64,000 nt of DNA, taken from NCBI GenBank assembly GCA_028871055.1, contig JAGWON010000010.1, positions 1 to 64,000 on the forward strand, read 5' to 3'. Origin of the DNA: Alphaproteobacteria bacterium (GTDB lineage Bacteria > Pseudomonadota > Alphaproteobacteria > ATCC43930 > CGMCC-115725). This document shows positions 42,868 to 52,805 of the stretch, piece by piece. The first letter of the stretch is position 1; the number at the start of each line of letters is the position of its first letter. Below the pieces are notes generated by a model. The model did no database searches, was not told the origin of the DNA, and worked only from the letters and a program-made list of their open reading frames with translations. The translations under genes and the position numbers were made by a program.

Positions 42868-44093
42868 ATCGCCCGTGCTTCGCCCCCGATGCCGGCGGCG
42901 CCGGTGCGCCGCCGAAAATCCGCATCCTGACCTTCACCACGCTCTATCCCAACGCGGCGCAGCCGAGCCACGGCATCTTCGTCGAGAATCGCCTGCGCCA
43001 CCTGGTGGCGAGCGGTCGCGTCGTCGCCAGCGTGCTGGCGCCGGTGCCGTGGTTCCCGTTCGCCCATCCGGCGTTCGGCCAGTACGCTCGTTACGCGCAG
43101 GTGTCGGCGGAAGAAACCCGTCACGGTCTCGCGGTCGTCCATCCGCGCTATCCGGTGCTGCCCAAGCTCGGCATGAGCCTGGCGCCCGCGCTGCTCTTCG
43201 CTGCCGCGCTGCTGGCCGCGCGGCGTCTGGCCGCGGCGCGGGACTTCGACCTGATCGACGCCCACTATGCCTATCCCGATGGCGTCGCGGCGGTGATGCT
43301 CGGCCGCGCGCTCGGCAAGCCGGTCGCGATCACCGCGCGCGGCACAGACGTCAACCTGATTCCGCGTCACGTCCTGCCGCGCCGCATGATCCGCTGGGCG
43401 GCCGCGCGCGCCGCGGCGCTCATCACGGTGGCCGATGCGCTCAAGGCGCCGCTCGCCGCGCTCGGTGTGCCGGCGGAACGCATCACGACGCTGCGCAACG
43501 GCGTCGATCTCTCGCTGTTCCGGCCGCGCGATCGGATGGCGGCGCGCCGCGCCCACGGCTTCGACGGCAGGACCTTGCTTTCGGTCGGACACCTGATCGA
43601 GCGCAAGGGCCATCACCACGTCATCGCCGCCTTGCAACGCCTGCCGGCGTTCACGCTCGCGATCGCGGGCGAGGGGCCGCAGCGCGGCGCGCTCGAGGCC
43701 CTGGCGCGCCGCCTCGCCGTCGCGTCGCGGGTCCGCTTTCTCGGCGCTCTTCCGCATGATGCGCTGCCCGCCCTCTATGCCGCCGCCGACGCGCTGGTGC
43801 TGGCCTCGTCGCGCGAGGGCTGGCCCAATGTCCTGCTCGAGGCCATGGCTTGCGGCACGCCCGTCGTCGCGTCCGACGCCTGGGGCAATCCTGAAATCGT
43901 CGCCGAGCCGGCTGCCGGCGTGCTGATGCACGAAACCAGCGCCGACGGCGTCGCCGAGGCGGTTGACCGCTTGTTCGACGCGCTGCCGGCGCGGACCGCG
44001 ACACGACGCTACGCCGAGCGCTTTTCCTGGGATGCGACGACCGAAGGCCAGTTGCGCCGGTTCGGCGAAATCCTTGCGGGTGTGGAACGGTGA
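42864..44093 (+). CDS. Glycosyltransferase family 4
   Basis: A 409-residue GT-B enzyme. The N-terminal domain has PSHGIFVENRLRHLVASGRV and FDLIDAHYAYPDGVAAVMLG; the C-terminal domain has LLSVGHLIERKGHHHVIAAL and SREGWPNVLLEAMACGTPVV (the EX7E-type nucleotide-sugar motif). Close to the EPS-type GT4 proteins seen in exosortase loci. It acts in the cytoplasm, likely adding one sugar to the lipid-linked unit. Four-base overlaps with both neighbours. Confidence 0.9.
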   Translation: MNRPCFAPDAGGAGAPPKIRILTFTTLYPNAAQPSHGIFVENRLRHLVASGRVVASVLAPVPWFPFAHPAFGQYARYAQVSAEETRHGLAVVHPRYPVLPKLGMSLAPALLFAAALLAARRLAAARDFDLIDAHYAYPDGVAAVMLGRALGKPVAITARGTDVNLIPRHVLPRRMIRWAAARAAALITVADALKAPLAALGVPAERITTLRNGVDLSLFRPRDRMAARRAHGFDGRTLLSVGHLIERKGHHHVIAALQRLPAFTLAIAGEGPQRGALEALARRLAVASRVRFLGALPHDALPALYAAADALVLASSREGWPNVLLEAMACGTPVVASDAWGNPEIVAEPAAGVLMHETSADGVAEAVDRLFDALPARTATRRYAERFSWDATTEGQLRRFGEILAGVER

Positions 44094-45181
44094 GCCTCGC
44101 CGCGCCGATCACGACGCATGACTGCGCGACGGCGCGCGTGCCGCAGGACGGCCCGCGCCCCTTCTCGTTCTTCGGCGAGACCATCGCGCCGGTCGCGATG
44201 CCGCCCAGCGACCCGCCGCTGCTCCAAGTCATCGTCGATACCGAGGAGGAATTCGATTGGTCGCGGCCGTTCAGCCGCAAGACCACGGGCGTGCGCAATA
44301 TCGCGCACCAGCTCAAGGCCCAGCCCGTCTTCGAGCGCTACGGCCTCAAGCCGACCTACGTCGTCGACCACCCGGTGGCGAGCCAGAGCATCGGCTACGG
44401 GCCACTGCGCGAGATCCTGGCCGACGGGCGCTGCGATATCGGCGCGCACCTTCAGCCGTGGGTCAATCCTCCATTCGTCGAGGACGTCAGCTACGTCTCG
44501 TCCTATCCGGGCAACCTGCCGCCCGAGATCGAGCGCGAAAAGCTTGCCGTCCTCACCGCGACGATCGAGCGTAATCTCGGCGTGCGACCGCTGGTCTACC
44601 GCGCGGGCCGCTACGGCCTGGGACCGCGCAGCCTGGCTATCCTCGACCGTTTCGGCTACGAGATCGACGCCAGCGTGCTGCCTGGCGTCGATCTCAGTTG
44701 GCGCTACGGACCCGATTTCTCGCGCTTCGGCCCGCAGCCGTTCCGCTTCGGTTCGACCGGCCGTCGGCTCGGCATTCCGCTGACGATCGGCCATGTCGGC
44801 CGGTTGGCGCGATATGCCGCGACGCTCTATCCCTGGCTCGATACCCGGCCGGCCGACCGCTTCAAGCTCAAGGCTGCCGCTTCGCGGCTGCGCCTCGTCG
44901 AACGCATCCAGCTCACGCCGGAGGGTTTCACCTTGGCCGAGCAGAAACGGCTGGTGCGGGCGCTGCTAGCACGCGGCCAGCGCATCTTCAATTTGAGCTA
45001 TCACAGTCCGTCGCTGATGCCGGGCGGCGCGCCCTACGTGCGCGACGTGAACGATCTGGCGCGTTTCCTCGACACGCTTGAGGGTTTTCTCGACTTCTTC
45101 GTCAACGAGACGAAGGGGCGGTTCACCACGCCGCTCGCGTTGAAGCGGCGCTTCGACCGAGCCGCGGCCCAACCCGCCTAG
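44090..45181 (+). CDS. Polysaccharide deacetylase family protein (WalW-like)
   Basis: A 363-residue protein with a GTG start overlapping the GT4 stop (GTGA). LLQVIVDTEEEFDWSRPFSR carries the first acidic motif; KPTYVVDHPVASQS and DIGAHLQPWVNPPF supply the metal-binding His; YRAGRYGLGPRSLAILDRFG and NLSYHSPSLMPGGAPYVRD complete the CE4-like barrel. It may remove acetyl groups from a sugar in the polymer. It is the last gene of the coupled operon and converges with prsT (four-base overlap). Confidence 0.85.
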   Translation: MSLAAPITTHDCATARVPQDGPRPFSFFGETIAPVAMPPSDPPLLQVIVDTEEEFDWSRPFSRKTTGVRNIAHQLKAQPVFERYGLKPTYVVDHPVASQSIGYGPLREILADGRCDIGAHLQPWVNPPFVEDVSYVSSYPGNLPPEIEREKLAVLTATIERNLGVRPLVYRAGRYGLGPRSLAILDRFGYEIDASVLPGVDLSWRYGPDFSRFGPQPFRFGSTGRRLGIPLTIGHVGRLARYAATLYPWLDTRPADRFKLKAAASRLRLVERIQLTPEGFTLAEQKRLVRALLARGQRIFNLSYHSPSLMPGGAPYVRDVNDLARFLDTLEGFLDFFVNETKGRFTTPLALKRRFDRAAAQPA

Positions 45182-47970
45182 TTGGCGTTCGTGCCGAGAC
45201 TCCGCAGGAGATCGCCAGCCTGCTGCTTGCCGTCGAACTGGCCGCGATAGGCGACGACCTTCTGCAGCAGCGCGCGCGCCTCGGCCGTCTTGCCGGCGCG
45301 CGTCAACGCCACGGCAAAGTGGTACTGCACGGCCGGATCATCCGGCATGCCGTAACTCGCCATTCGCAGGTAGTGCACCGCATGGGCGACATCGCCCTGA
45401 GATAGCAGGATCCAGCCGTAGGTATCGGCGACCGCGGGCGACAGCGGCGACAATGCATAGGCGCGCGCCGCGGTCTGACGCGCCCGCGGATCGCCGCGAT
45501 TGGCGTAGATCCATGCCAGGTTGTTGAGGACGACGACGTCGTCGGCGTTGCGCGCGACGATGCCCTCGAGCACGGTCTGCGCGGCGGGATAATTGGCCGT
45601 CGACATGTAGAGATCGGCCAGGGCGTGCGTCGCGGTGAGATCGCCGGGATGACCGCCGATCCAGGCGCGCAGCAGCGCGGCGCCCTTGGCCGGCTCGCCG
45701 GCCTTGGCCAACACGGCGGCGTGCTGCACGACGAGGCCTTCGGAGGGGGCGGTGCGCTCGGCCTCGGTCAATAGCGCGATCCCGTCCTTCGTCTTGCCGT
45801 CCTTGATCATGACGGCCGCCATCCATTGCGTCGCGAGGCCCGCATCCGTTTGCGGCACGAGCGTCTTGGCGAGGGCAAAGGCCGCGGCGCGTCCCGCGAC
45901 CTTGTACTCGGCATAGACCAGCTCCTCGCGATAGAGCGCCGTCCCCGGCTCGATCTGCACCGCCTTGCGGAGCTGCTGCCGCGCGCCGGTCCAGTCGCCG
46001 GCGGCGGCCAGCGCATTGGCGTAGCGATCGAAAGCGACGGCGGAGCCGGCATTCGCCTCGGTCGCGCGGCGGTACGTGGCGATCGCGCCCTTGGTGTTGT
46101 TCATGGCGGTCTGGATGTGACCCATCATGTCGAGCACGTCGAAGTTGTTGGGGAATTGCTGGACCATCGGCCGCATCGTGTCGAGCGCCTGAGTCCATTT
46201 CTCCTGCGCCGCGTAGATGTCGGCGATCTTGAGGTTGGGCGCCGGATTGGACGGCTCGAGCGCGTTGGCGCGCTGCAGCTCGGCGACGGCACCCGAATAG
46301 TCCTTTATCGCGGCCAGCACGTCGGCCAATGCGAGGTGGGACGCGAGATCGGCGTCGTTGCGCGCGATCATGGCGCGATAGACGCGGATCGCGTCGTCGG
46401 GCCGGCCTTCGCCCATATAAACCTGGGCGAGATTGCGGCCGGCGACGGTGAACTCCGGATGCTTCCGATAGAGCACCGTAAAGATCTGCTCGGCGTTGGT
46501 CAGGTTGCCCTGGGCGATGCGCACCAAGCCGAGCAGATTGGCGGCAACCAGATCGTCCGGCCGCGCCTTGGCCAACGCTTCGGCATGGCGCTCGGCCTCG
46601 GCGAGATGGCGCGCGCGCAAGTCGGAGAGGATGAGGGCCGGACCGGCGACGCCGGCGCCGCCCTTGCGGTTGAAGATCGTCTCGAGCTGCTCGACGCCGA
46701 GATTGGTCTGGCCGGCCGCAATGCGGCCGACGGCGACCTGGGCCGCGAGGCGCGGATTGTTCGCCGTGCTCGCCGAGGCGCGATCGAGCGCCTGCGAGGC
46801 CTTGGCGTTGTCGCCGATCGCCAGATAGGCGTCAGCGAGCACCGCCCACGCCGCGCCATCGCCGGGATTGGCGCGCGTGATCGGCTCGAGCAACGACACC
46901 GCCTTGTGCGGCTCGCCTTGGCGCAACGCGATATCGGCCAGCAGCCGGTTGGCGAGCGGATTGTTGGGAACGCGCGCGATGAAGCGCTCCAGGCTGACTT
47001 CGGCCTGCGCGTACTGCGCGAGCGAATATTGCACCGCGCCGCTCAACAGTTGCGCGACCGGCAAGCCGGAGAGCTGCAGGCTCGCCTTCTGGAGCACATC
47101 GTTCGCCTTGGCCAGGTTGCCGCGCCCGACATCGATCAGCGCCTGGAGATAGATGCCCTCCGGGCTGTCGGGAAATACGGCCTGAACGCGCTGCACGTCC
47201 TTTTCGGCGGCGTCGAGCTGGTTCAGCACGACCTCGAGGTTGGCGCGGCCGAGCAGCGCGATGGCGTTCTGCGGCTCGCGGTCGACGACCTCGTTGTAGC
47301 GGGAAAACGCGCCGGCGTAGTCGCCGCGCATGCGCAGCAAGTCGCCTTTCAGCATCAGCGCGCGGCTGTTCTGCGGATCGATCGCCAATGCCGCATCGAT
47401 CTTATGCTCGGCATCGGTCGCTCGGTTCTCGAACACCAGTAGGCGGGCGAGGCCGAGCTTGGGCTCGACCGCATGGGGATCAAGCCGTTCGGCCTGCGCC
47501 AACAGCGGCGCCGCGTCTTTCGGCTGGTGCAGGCCGAGATAGGCGAGGCCGCGGGCGAGCCGGACCATGCTCTCGGCTTGGGCCGGACGGTTGCCGACGG
47601 GAATCTCCCGCAGCAGATTGGCGAACTTGCCGCCGCGCAACAGGCTTTCGGCAAGCAGCGGCGCGACCTTGGCGTCGTCCGCGCCGCGCGCCCGCGCAAC
47701 GCGCGCCTCGGCCTCGGCGGCGGGAATGTTGCCGATCTGGAGATAGATCTGCGCCAGGCGGAGGTGGATATCGGCGTTCTGCGGCTGGTTGCGCGCCGCA
47801 TTGCGCAGTTCGATCGCCGCGCCGCGGAGGTCGCCCCGATCGATCAGCCGCTGCGCCGAATCGACGTAGCCGCTGGTCGAGGCGAACGTAACCGGCGGCG
47901 CCGCCGCGAACATGCCAAGCGCCAGTAGCAGGGGCAGCGCGCGGCCGATGAGACTTGAACGGCTGATCAT
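45178..47970 (-). CDS. prsT: XrtA/PEP-CTERM system TPR-repeat protein PrsT
   Basis: A 930-residue exported protein. The signal peptide is MISRSSLIGRALPLLLALGM, ending near TFAST. Then come about 20 TPR units over the whole length, for example GDLRGAAIELRNAARNQPQN and KAVQIEPGTALYREELVYAE. Start ATG 47970 follows GGAGAG. Length and place next to prsR and prsK match TIGR02917 proteins, which are periplasmic scaffolds of exosortase EPS loci. The last gene of the regulatory operon; converges on the WalW gene. Confidence 0.9.
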   Translation of the reverse strand: MISRSSLIGRALPLLLALGMFAAAPPVTFASTSGYVDSAQRLIDRGDLRGAAIELRNAARNQPQNADIHLRLAQIYLQIGNIPAAEAEARVARARGADDAKVAPLLAESLLRGGKFANLLREIPVGNRPAQAESMVRLARGLAYLGLHQPKDAAPLLAQAERLDPHAVEPKLGLARLLVFENRATDAEHKIDAALAIDPQNSRALMLKGDLLRMRGDYAGAFSRYNEVVDREPQNAIALLGRANLEVVLNQLDAAEKDVQRVQAVFPDSPEGIYLQALIDVGRGNLAKANDVLQKASLQLSGLPVAQLLSGAVQYSLAQYAQAEVSLERFIARVPNNPLANRLLADIALRQGEPHKAVSLLEPITRANPGDGAAWAVLADAYLAIGDNAKASQALDRASASTANNPRLAAQVAVGRIAAGQTNLGVEQLETIFNRKGGAGVAGPALILSDLRARHLAEAERHAEALAKARPDDLVAANLLGLVRIAQGNLTNAEQIFTVLYRKHPEFTVAGRNLAQVYMGEGRPDDAIRVYRAMIARNDADLASHLALADVLAAIKDYSGAVAELQRANALEPSNPAPNLKIADIYAAQEKWTQALDTMRPMVQQFPNNFDVLDMMGHIQTAMNNTKGAIATYRRATEANAGSAVAFDRYANALAAAGDWTGARQQLRKAVQIEPGTALYREELVYAEYKVAGRAAAFALAKTLVPQTDAGLATQWMAAVMIKDGKTKDGIALLTEAERTAPSEGLVVQHAAVLAKAGEPAKGAALLRAWIGGHPGDLTATHALADLYMSTANYPAAQTVLEGIVARNADDVVVLNNLAWIYANRGDPRARQTAARAYALSPLSPAVADTYGWILLSQGDVAHAVHYLRMASYGMPDDPAVQYHFAVALTRAGKTAEARALLQKVVAYRGQFDGKQQAGDLLRSLGTNAN

Positions 47971-47998
47971 ATCACTCTCCGCGCAATTCGACGCGCAC

Positions 47999-49360
47999 TC
48001 AGGAATGGACTTCGAGGCCGAGGTCTTCGAGCAGGCCGTAGAGCGTCGGCCGGCTGATGCCGAGCAGCTTGGAAGCGCGCGACAGGTTGCCGCTGCTTTG
48101 CGCCAGCGCCATTTGGATGACGCCGCGTTCGGCGCGAGCGCGCGCCTCGCGCAGATCGAGCGAACCGTAAGGCAGCTCGGCCGGCGCCAGCTCGAGGTCG
48201 GAGGCACTGACCGTCGCGCCTTCGGCCATCACGACCGCGCGCTTCACGCGGTTTTCGAGCTCGCGCACGTTGCCGCGCCACGGATGGACGGCGATGGCGG
48301 TGAGCGCATCCGAGCCGAAGCCCTTGACCTTGCGCGCGAACTGCTCGTTGAAGCGCTTGAGGAAATGGTTGGCGAGCAGAACGGGATCGCCCTCGCGTTC
48401 GCGCAGCGGCGGCACCGTGACCCGGATCTCGTTGAGCCGGTAGTAGAGGTCCTCGCGGAACCGGCCGGTGCCGATCATGTGGTCGAGGTCCTGGTTGGTG
48501 GCGCAGACGATGCGCACGTCGACCTGGATCGGGCGATGGCCGCCGATTCGCTCGACCACCTGATCCTGCAGGAAGCGCAGCAGCTTCACCTGCATGGCCA
48601 GCGGCACGTCGCCGATTTCGTCGAGGAAGAGGGTGCCGCCGTTGGCGCTTTCGATCTTGCCGATGGTCTGCTTGACCGCGCCGGTGAAGGCGCCCTTTTC
48701 ATGGCCGAAGAGTTCGCTTTCGAGCAGGGTTTCCGGAATCGCCGCGCAATTGATGGCGACGAACGGTTTCTTCGCGCGCGGGCTCAGGCGATGGACGGCC
48801 TGGGCTAGAATCTCCTTGCCGGTGCCGCTCTCGCCGAGCAGCAGCACGGCGACGTCGGTCGGCGCGATCTTTTCGACAGTGCGCAGGACGCGCGTCATCT
48901 GCGGGCTCGCAGCGACAATGCCGTCGATCGGCGAGCGCGGCGTGAGCTCCTGGAGGCGGCGGTTCTCGGCCTCGAGCTCGTGCAGCTTCGCGGCGCGCGC
49001 GATCATCAGCCGCAACACGTCGAGATCGATCGGCTTCAGATGGAAATCATAGGCGCCGAGCTGGACCGCGCGCAGCGCCACGTCGCGGCTTTCGTTGCCG
49101 GAGGCGACGATGATCTTCGTGTCCGGCGCCATGACGAGCATCGCTTCGAGCGCGGCCATGCCTTCTCCGGCGCCGTCCGGCGCGGGCGGCAGGCCGAGAT
49201 CGAGCACGACCACCTGCGGCCGCACCCGGCGGAACTCGGCGATCGCGTCGTCGCGATTGGCGGCAAAGGCCAAGTCGCAGTCGGACAGCGCCCACTTGTA
49301 CTGGCGGGCAAGGCCATCGTCGTCCTCGACGATCAGGAGGGTGATCTTGGTGTCTTTCAT
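47999..49360 (-). CDS. prsR: PEP-CTERM-box response regulator PrsR (sigma-54 activator)
   Basis: A 453-residue regulator. The receiver domain has phospho-acceptor D54 (VVVLDLGLPP). The AAA+ domain carries GESGTGKE (Walker A), the sigma-54 contact loop GAFTGA and DEIGD (Walker B). A Fis-type HTH ends the protein (NLSRASKLLGISRPTLYGLL). It should activate sigma-54 promoters when phosphorylated by PrsK. Matches the TIGR02915 family, the partner of XrtA systems. It starts four bases beyond the prsK stop. No clear sigma-54 promoter could be assigned in the window. Confidence 0.93.
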   Translation of the reverse strand: MKDTKITLLIVEDDDGLARQYKWALSDCDLAFAANRDDAIAEFRRVRPQVVVLDLGLPPAPDGAGEGMAALEAMLVMAPDTKIIVASGNESRDVALRAVQLGAYDFHLKPIDLDVLRLMIARAAKLHELEAENRRLQELTPRSPIDGIVAASPQMTRVLRTVEKIAPTDVAVLLLGESGTGKEILAQAVHRLSPRAKKPFVAINCAAIPETLLESELFGHEKGAFTGAVKQTIGKIESANGGTLFLDEIGDVPLAMQVKLLRFLQDQVVERIGGHRPIQVDVRIVCATNQDLDHMIGTGRFREDLYYRLNEIRVTVPPLREREGDPVLLANHFLKRFNEQFARKVKGFGSDALTAIAVHPWRGNVRELENRVKRAVVMAEGATVSASDLELAPAELPYGSLDLREARARAERGVIQMALAQSSGNLSRASKLLGISRPTLYGLLEDLGLEVHS

Positions 49361-49364
49361 GACG

Positions 49365-51386
49365 TTATGCCGCCGAGGGGACGGCTCCTTCTCGGGCTAG
49401 GGGAAGAACGATGCGCATGGTGGTGCCGGCGCCGGGCCGGCTGATGACGTCGAGCTCGCCGCCGGCGGCGCGCACGAGCTCGCGCGTCTGGTAGGCGCCG
49501 ATGCCGGTGCCGCCCGCCTTGGTGGTGCGGAACGGCCGGAACAACTCGTCGTGGATGAATCCGTGATCCATGCCGGGTCCGCGATCGGTGACCTCGATCG
49601 CAAGCCTGCCATCGGCGAGCGAGCCGGTGACGTTCACGGCCGCATCGGCGGGCGAGGCCTCGATGGCATTGCTGACGATGTGGGTCAGCGCCGAGCGCAA
49701 ATCTTCGGACGACATCGCGACAGGCGCCGCGCTCGCCGGCATGCGCGTCTCGATCGGCGCGCCGGCGCCGGCAAGTGCGTTCGCGACTTCGGCCACGATG
49801 CGTGCGGCATCGGCCGGGACGACTCGGCTCGGCTTGGCGGCGGCGGTGCGCGCGTTCAACTGCAGCAGCAGCGCGTTCATGCGCGCCGCCGACTGCTCGA
49901 CCGTGCGGAAGGCGTCCGCGCGAAAGGCTGGATCGTCGCCGTGGCGCCGGACGTTGACGGCGATCAGCCGCAATTGGCTGGCGATACTCTTCAGATCATG
50001 GCCGAGGAAGGCGAAGCGCTTGCCGTAATCCTCGAGCCGGCGTGCATCGGCGAGCTGCTGCGCCGCGCTCTCCTCGCAGACGTAGCTTGCCGCCTGGCGG
50101 CCGATGGCCCGCAGCAGGTCGAAGCTCTCCCAGTTGAGGTCGAGCGGCGCGCGCGGATGGGCGAGCACGATGAATCCGATCATGCGGCTGCTGTGGACGA
50201 GCGGCACCGCCAGCCACAATTCGCGATGGGCGCGCCATGGCGCCGGGTTCGTCTCGCCGTCGAGTACCTGGATCCAATGGCCGCCGCGAAATCCAGCGAT
50301 GAAGGCGCTGGAAAGCGGCTCGACCAGTTCAGGCGGAAGATGCAGATCGAAGAACGCGGCGGGCCGGAAACCGACGCCCTCGTCGACGAGCCATAGCGCG
50401 CCGCGCGGGCTGTCGACGATGTTGGCGACGGCGTGGACGACGCGCTGGCGGAGTTCGACGCCATCGCCGGGCGCCGACAGAATGTCGATGAAGTTCATCC
50501 ATTCGATCCGGTAGTCGTAGCGGAGCGAGAAGAAATTGCGCGATACCAGGTAATTGATCCGTGCCTTGATGCCGCCCGACGACAGCACCAGCGCGAGCAC
50601 CAGGATGCTGCCGAAGAGCGCGACGATCTGAGCCGCCGGGCCCCAGGCGCCGCCGGCCTGTTGCAGCACCAGGCCGAGACTCGCCACGACGAGCAGAAAC
50701 ACGCCGCTCACCACCAGCGTGAAGGTGTGGAAGACGAGGCTGCGCGAGAGGTGGTGGTCGATGCGCCAGTCGCGATTGCGCGCCAGGGTCAGCGCGAGGA
50801 ACGGCGCCGAGAGGCACGTCGCCGCCGGCCGGGCCTCGGCGAAGAGCGGATTGACGTGTCCGGTCAACAGGGCGGTCGAGTAGAGGAACAAGCCATAGGC
50901 GAAGAAGCCGCCGATGCCGATGCACAGCGGCACCACGTTCCAAAGCCGCTTGGGCTCGATATTGCGATAGAGATTCTCGACCAGCAGCAGTCCGGCGATC
51001 GCCATTCCCGCGCGTGCCACGATCTGCGACCAAACGAGCGTCTCGCCGCCGACGTGCATCAGGTCGTTGGCGAGGGCGACGATGCCCGCCAGCGCGCCGG
51101 TGACGACGGCCAGGCTGCGCGCGCTCCGACTCCAGCCGGTCTCGGCCTGCGGCCGCAACAGCCGTTCGAGCAGCGCCAGCCAGATCAGCGACTGGATGGT
51201 CTCAAGCGGCTGGGCCACGCCCGGTGCCGCGCCGAGCGCGGTCAGCGCGGCCCAAGAGGCGGTCGCCGCCGACGCGGCGAGGACGAACCGGCCCTCGCGC
51301 GACGGCTTGCCGCGCGCCAGCGTAAACAGGAACAGCGCGGCGAAACCGAGCGCACAGATCGCGGAGGTAACGACGGCGAACGACAT
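49365..51386 (-). CDS. prsK: XrtA/PEP-CTERM system histidine kinase PrsK
   Basis: A 673-residue membrane kinase. About eight hydrophobic segments cover residues 1-270, a GAF-like domain follows (about 296-440), then the phospho-acceptor H463 in FLGHDLKSIASQL. The ATPase domain has the N-box VSNAIEASPADAAV, G1 motif DRGPGMDHG and GGTGIGAYQTRELVRAAGG. It matches TIGR02916, the cognate sensor of PrsR. The signal it senses is unknown. It follows the sugar-phosphate transferase gene by three bases. Confidence 0.93.
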   Translation of the reverse strand: MSFAVVTSAICALGFAALFLFTLARGKPSREGRFVLAASAATASWAALTALGAAPGVAQPLETIQSLIWLALLERLLRPQAETGWSRSARSLAVVTGALAGIVALANDLMHVGGETLVWSQIVARAGMAIAGLLLVENLYRNIEPKRLWNVVPLCIGIGGFFAYGLFLYSTALLTGHVNPLFAEARPAATCLSAPFLALTLARNRDWRIDHHLSRSLVFHTFTLVVSGVFLLVVASLGLVLQQAGGAWGPAAQIVALFGSILVLALVLSSGGIKARINYLVSRNFFSLRYDYRIEWMNFIDILSAPGDGVELRQRVVHAVANIVDSPRGALWLVDEGVGFRPAAFFDLHLPPELVEPLSSAFIAGFRGGHWIQVLDGETNPAPWRAHRELWLAVPLVHSSRMIGFIVLAHPRAPLDLNWESFDLLRAIGRQAASYVCEESAAQQLADARRLEDYGKRFAFLGHDLKSIASQLRLIAVNVRRHGDDPAFRADAFRTVEQSAARMNALLLQLNARTAAAKPSRVVPADAARIVAEVANALAGAGAPIETRMPASAAPVAMSSEDLRSALTHIVSNAIEASPADAAVNVTGSLADGRLAIEVTDRGPGMDHGFIHDELFRPFRTTKAGGTGIGAYQTRELVRAAGGELDVISRPGAGTTMRIVLPLAREGAVPSAA

Positions 51387-51389
51387 GGC

Positions 51390-52805
51390 TTAGCGCGCGC
51401 CCTCGCGGAAAAGGATGACGCGCACGGTCTGGATGAGAATCACGATGTCGAGAAACAGCGTGCGGTTCTTCACGTAGTAGAGATCGTAGGCGAGCTTTTG
51501 CCGCGCATCCTCGAGCGAGGCGCCGTAGGAATAATTGACCTGGGCCCAGCCGGTGATCCCGGGTTTCACCGAGTGCCGCTCGTCGTAGAACGCGATCTGC
51601 TCGGCCAGCTGTTCGACGAAGAACGGGCGCTCCGGACGCGGGCCGACGAAGCTCATGTTGCCCTTGAAGACGTTCCAGAGCTGCGGCAGCTCGTCGATGC
51701 GAAAGCGGCGGATGATCGCGCCGACGCGGGTAATCCGTGGATCGCCATTGGTGGCCCAGCGCGGCGCGCCGTCGCGCTCGGCGTCGGTGCGCATCGACCG
51801 GAATTTGTAGAGCATGAACGTGCGGTTGTGATAACCGACGCGTTCCTGGCGATAGAGAACCGAACCCGGGCTTTCGAGCCGAATCGCCAGCGCCGTCAGC
51901 GCGATCACCGGCAAGGCCGCGGCCAGCAGCATGAAGCTGACGGTCAGATCGAAAGCGCGTTTCGCCAAGTTGACGATGCGGCCCTGGCGGAAGCCGTCGG
52001 AGTAGATGAGCCAGCTCGGCTGCAGCGCGTCGATGTCAATGCGGCCGTTCTCGCGCTCCCAGAACGTCAGATAGTCGACGACGTTGACGCCCTCGATCTT
52101 GCAATGCAGCAGCTGCTCGATTGGCATGCCCCGGCGTTCGTCGGTCGCGACCACGACCTCGCGGACGCCCAGCGTGCGGGCGAACTTGGCGAGAGCGCGG
52201 CTGTCCTTGATCGCGTCGAGATCGAGACTCTCGCTGGCCACGAGATGCGGATCGGCGCCGATATGGACATAGGCGCGCGGCACGAAATAGTGATTGGCGC
52301 GGCGCCGGGCGAGGTCGGCGATGCGCGCCGCGCGCACGCCGGTGCCCAGCACGACGACGCCGCGGCGGAACATCTCGACGTCGGAAAAGCGCAGCAAGGC
52401 CATGCGGGTGACGACGACGCAGCCCATCCACGCCGCCGCGCTCTTGAAGGCGAGCGCATGCCAGGAATCGGCGATCCCGCCGAGCATGTTGCTGGTGAAG
52501 AACAGGCCGCCGATCGCAGCCGCCGGCACGACCATGGCGAGCGCGAGCAGCGCCTTGGTCATCATCAACCGCGAGTCGAGAAAGACGTCGTAGTTATAGA
52601 GGCCGACGGCGCCCATGACGCCGGTCGCGACGGCCGACATGCCGAGGGAGAACCGAATCGACGACGCGGTGAAGTGGAACTCGCCCGCCAGGGCCGGGTT
52701 GTCCGGCGCGGTCGCGAGGTAGATCGCCGCCGAGATCAGCAGGATTTCGCACAAGCCGATGACGATGGCCGGAATCGGCACGAAGTGGCCGAAGATGCGC
52801 AACAT
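51390..52805 (-). CDS. XrtA-system sugar-phosphate transferase (TIGR03013-like, EpsB/WcaJ type)
   Basis: A 471-residue membrane protein starting EPS assembly on undecaprenyl phosphate. The N-terminal half has about four to five hydrophobic segments and a CoA-binding-like domain ([20 protein letters not shown]). The C-terminal Bac_transf domain has [55 protein letters not shown] and [15 protein letters not shown]. It would transfer a hexose-1-phosphate to the carrier. First gene of the leftward operon with prsK, prsR and prsT. Confidence 0.93.
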   Translation of the reverse strand: MLRIFGHFVPIPAIVIGLCEILLISAAIYLATAPDNPALAGEFHFTASSIRFSLGMSAVATGVMGAVGLYNYDVFLDSRLMMTKALLALAMVVPAAAIGGLFFTSNMLGGIADSWHALAFKSAAAWMGCVVVTRMALLRFSDVEMFRRGVVVLGTGVRAARIADLARRRANHYFVPRAYVHIGADPHLVASESLDLDAIKDSRALAKFARTLGVREVVVATDERRGMPIEQLLHCKIEGVNVVDYLTFWERENGRIDIDALQPSWLIYSDGFRQGRIVNLAKRAFDLTVSFMLLAAALPVIALTALAIRLESPGSVLYRQERVGYHNRTFMLYKFRSMRTDAERDGAPRWATNGDPRITRVGAIIRRFRIDELPQLWNVFKGNMSFVGPRPERPFFVEQLAEQIAFYDERHSVKPGITGWAQVNYSYGASLEDARQKLAYDLYYVKNRTLFLDIVILIQTVRVILFREGAR

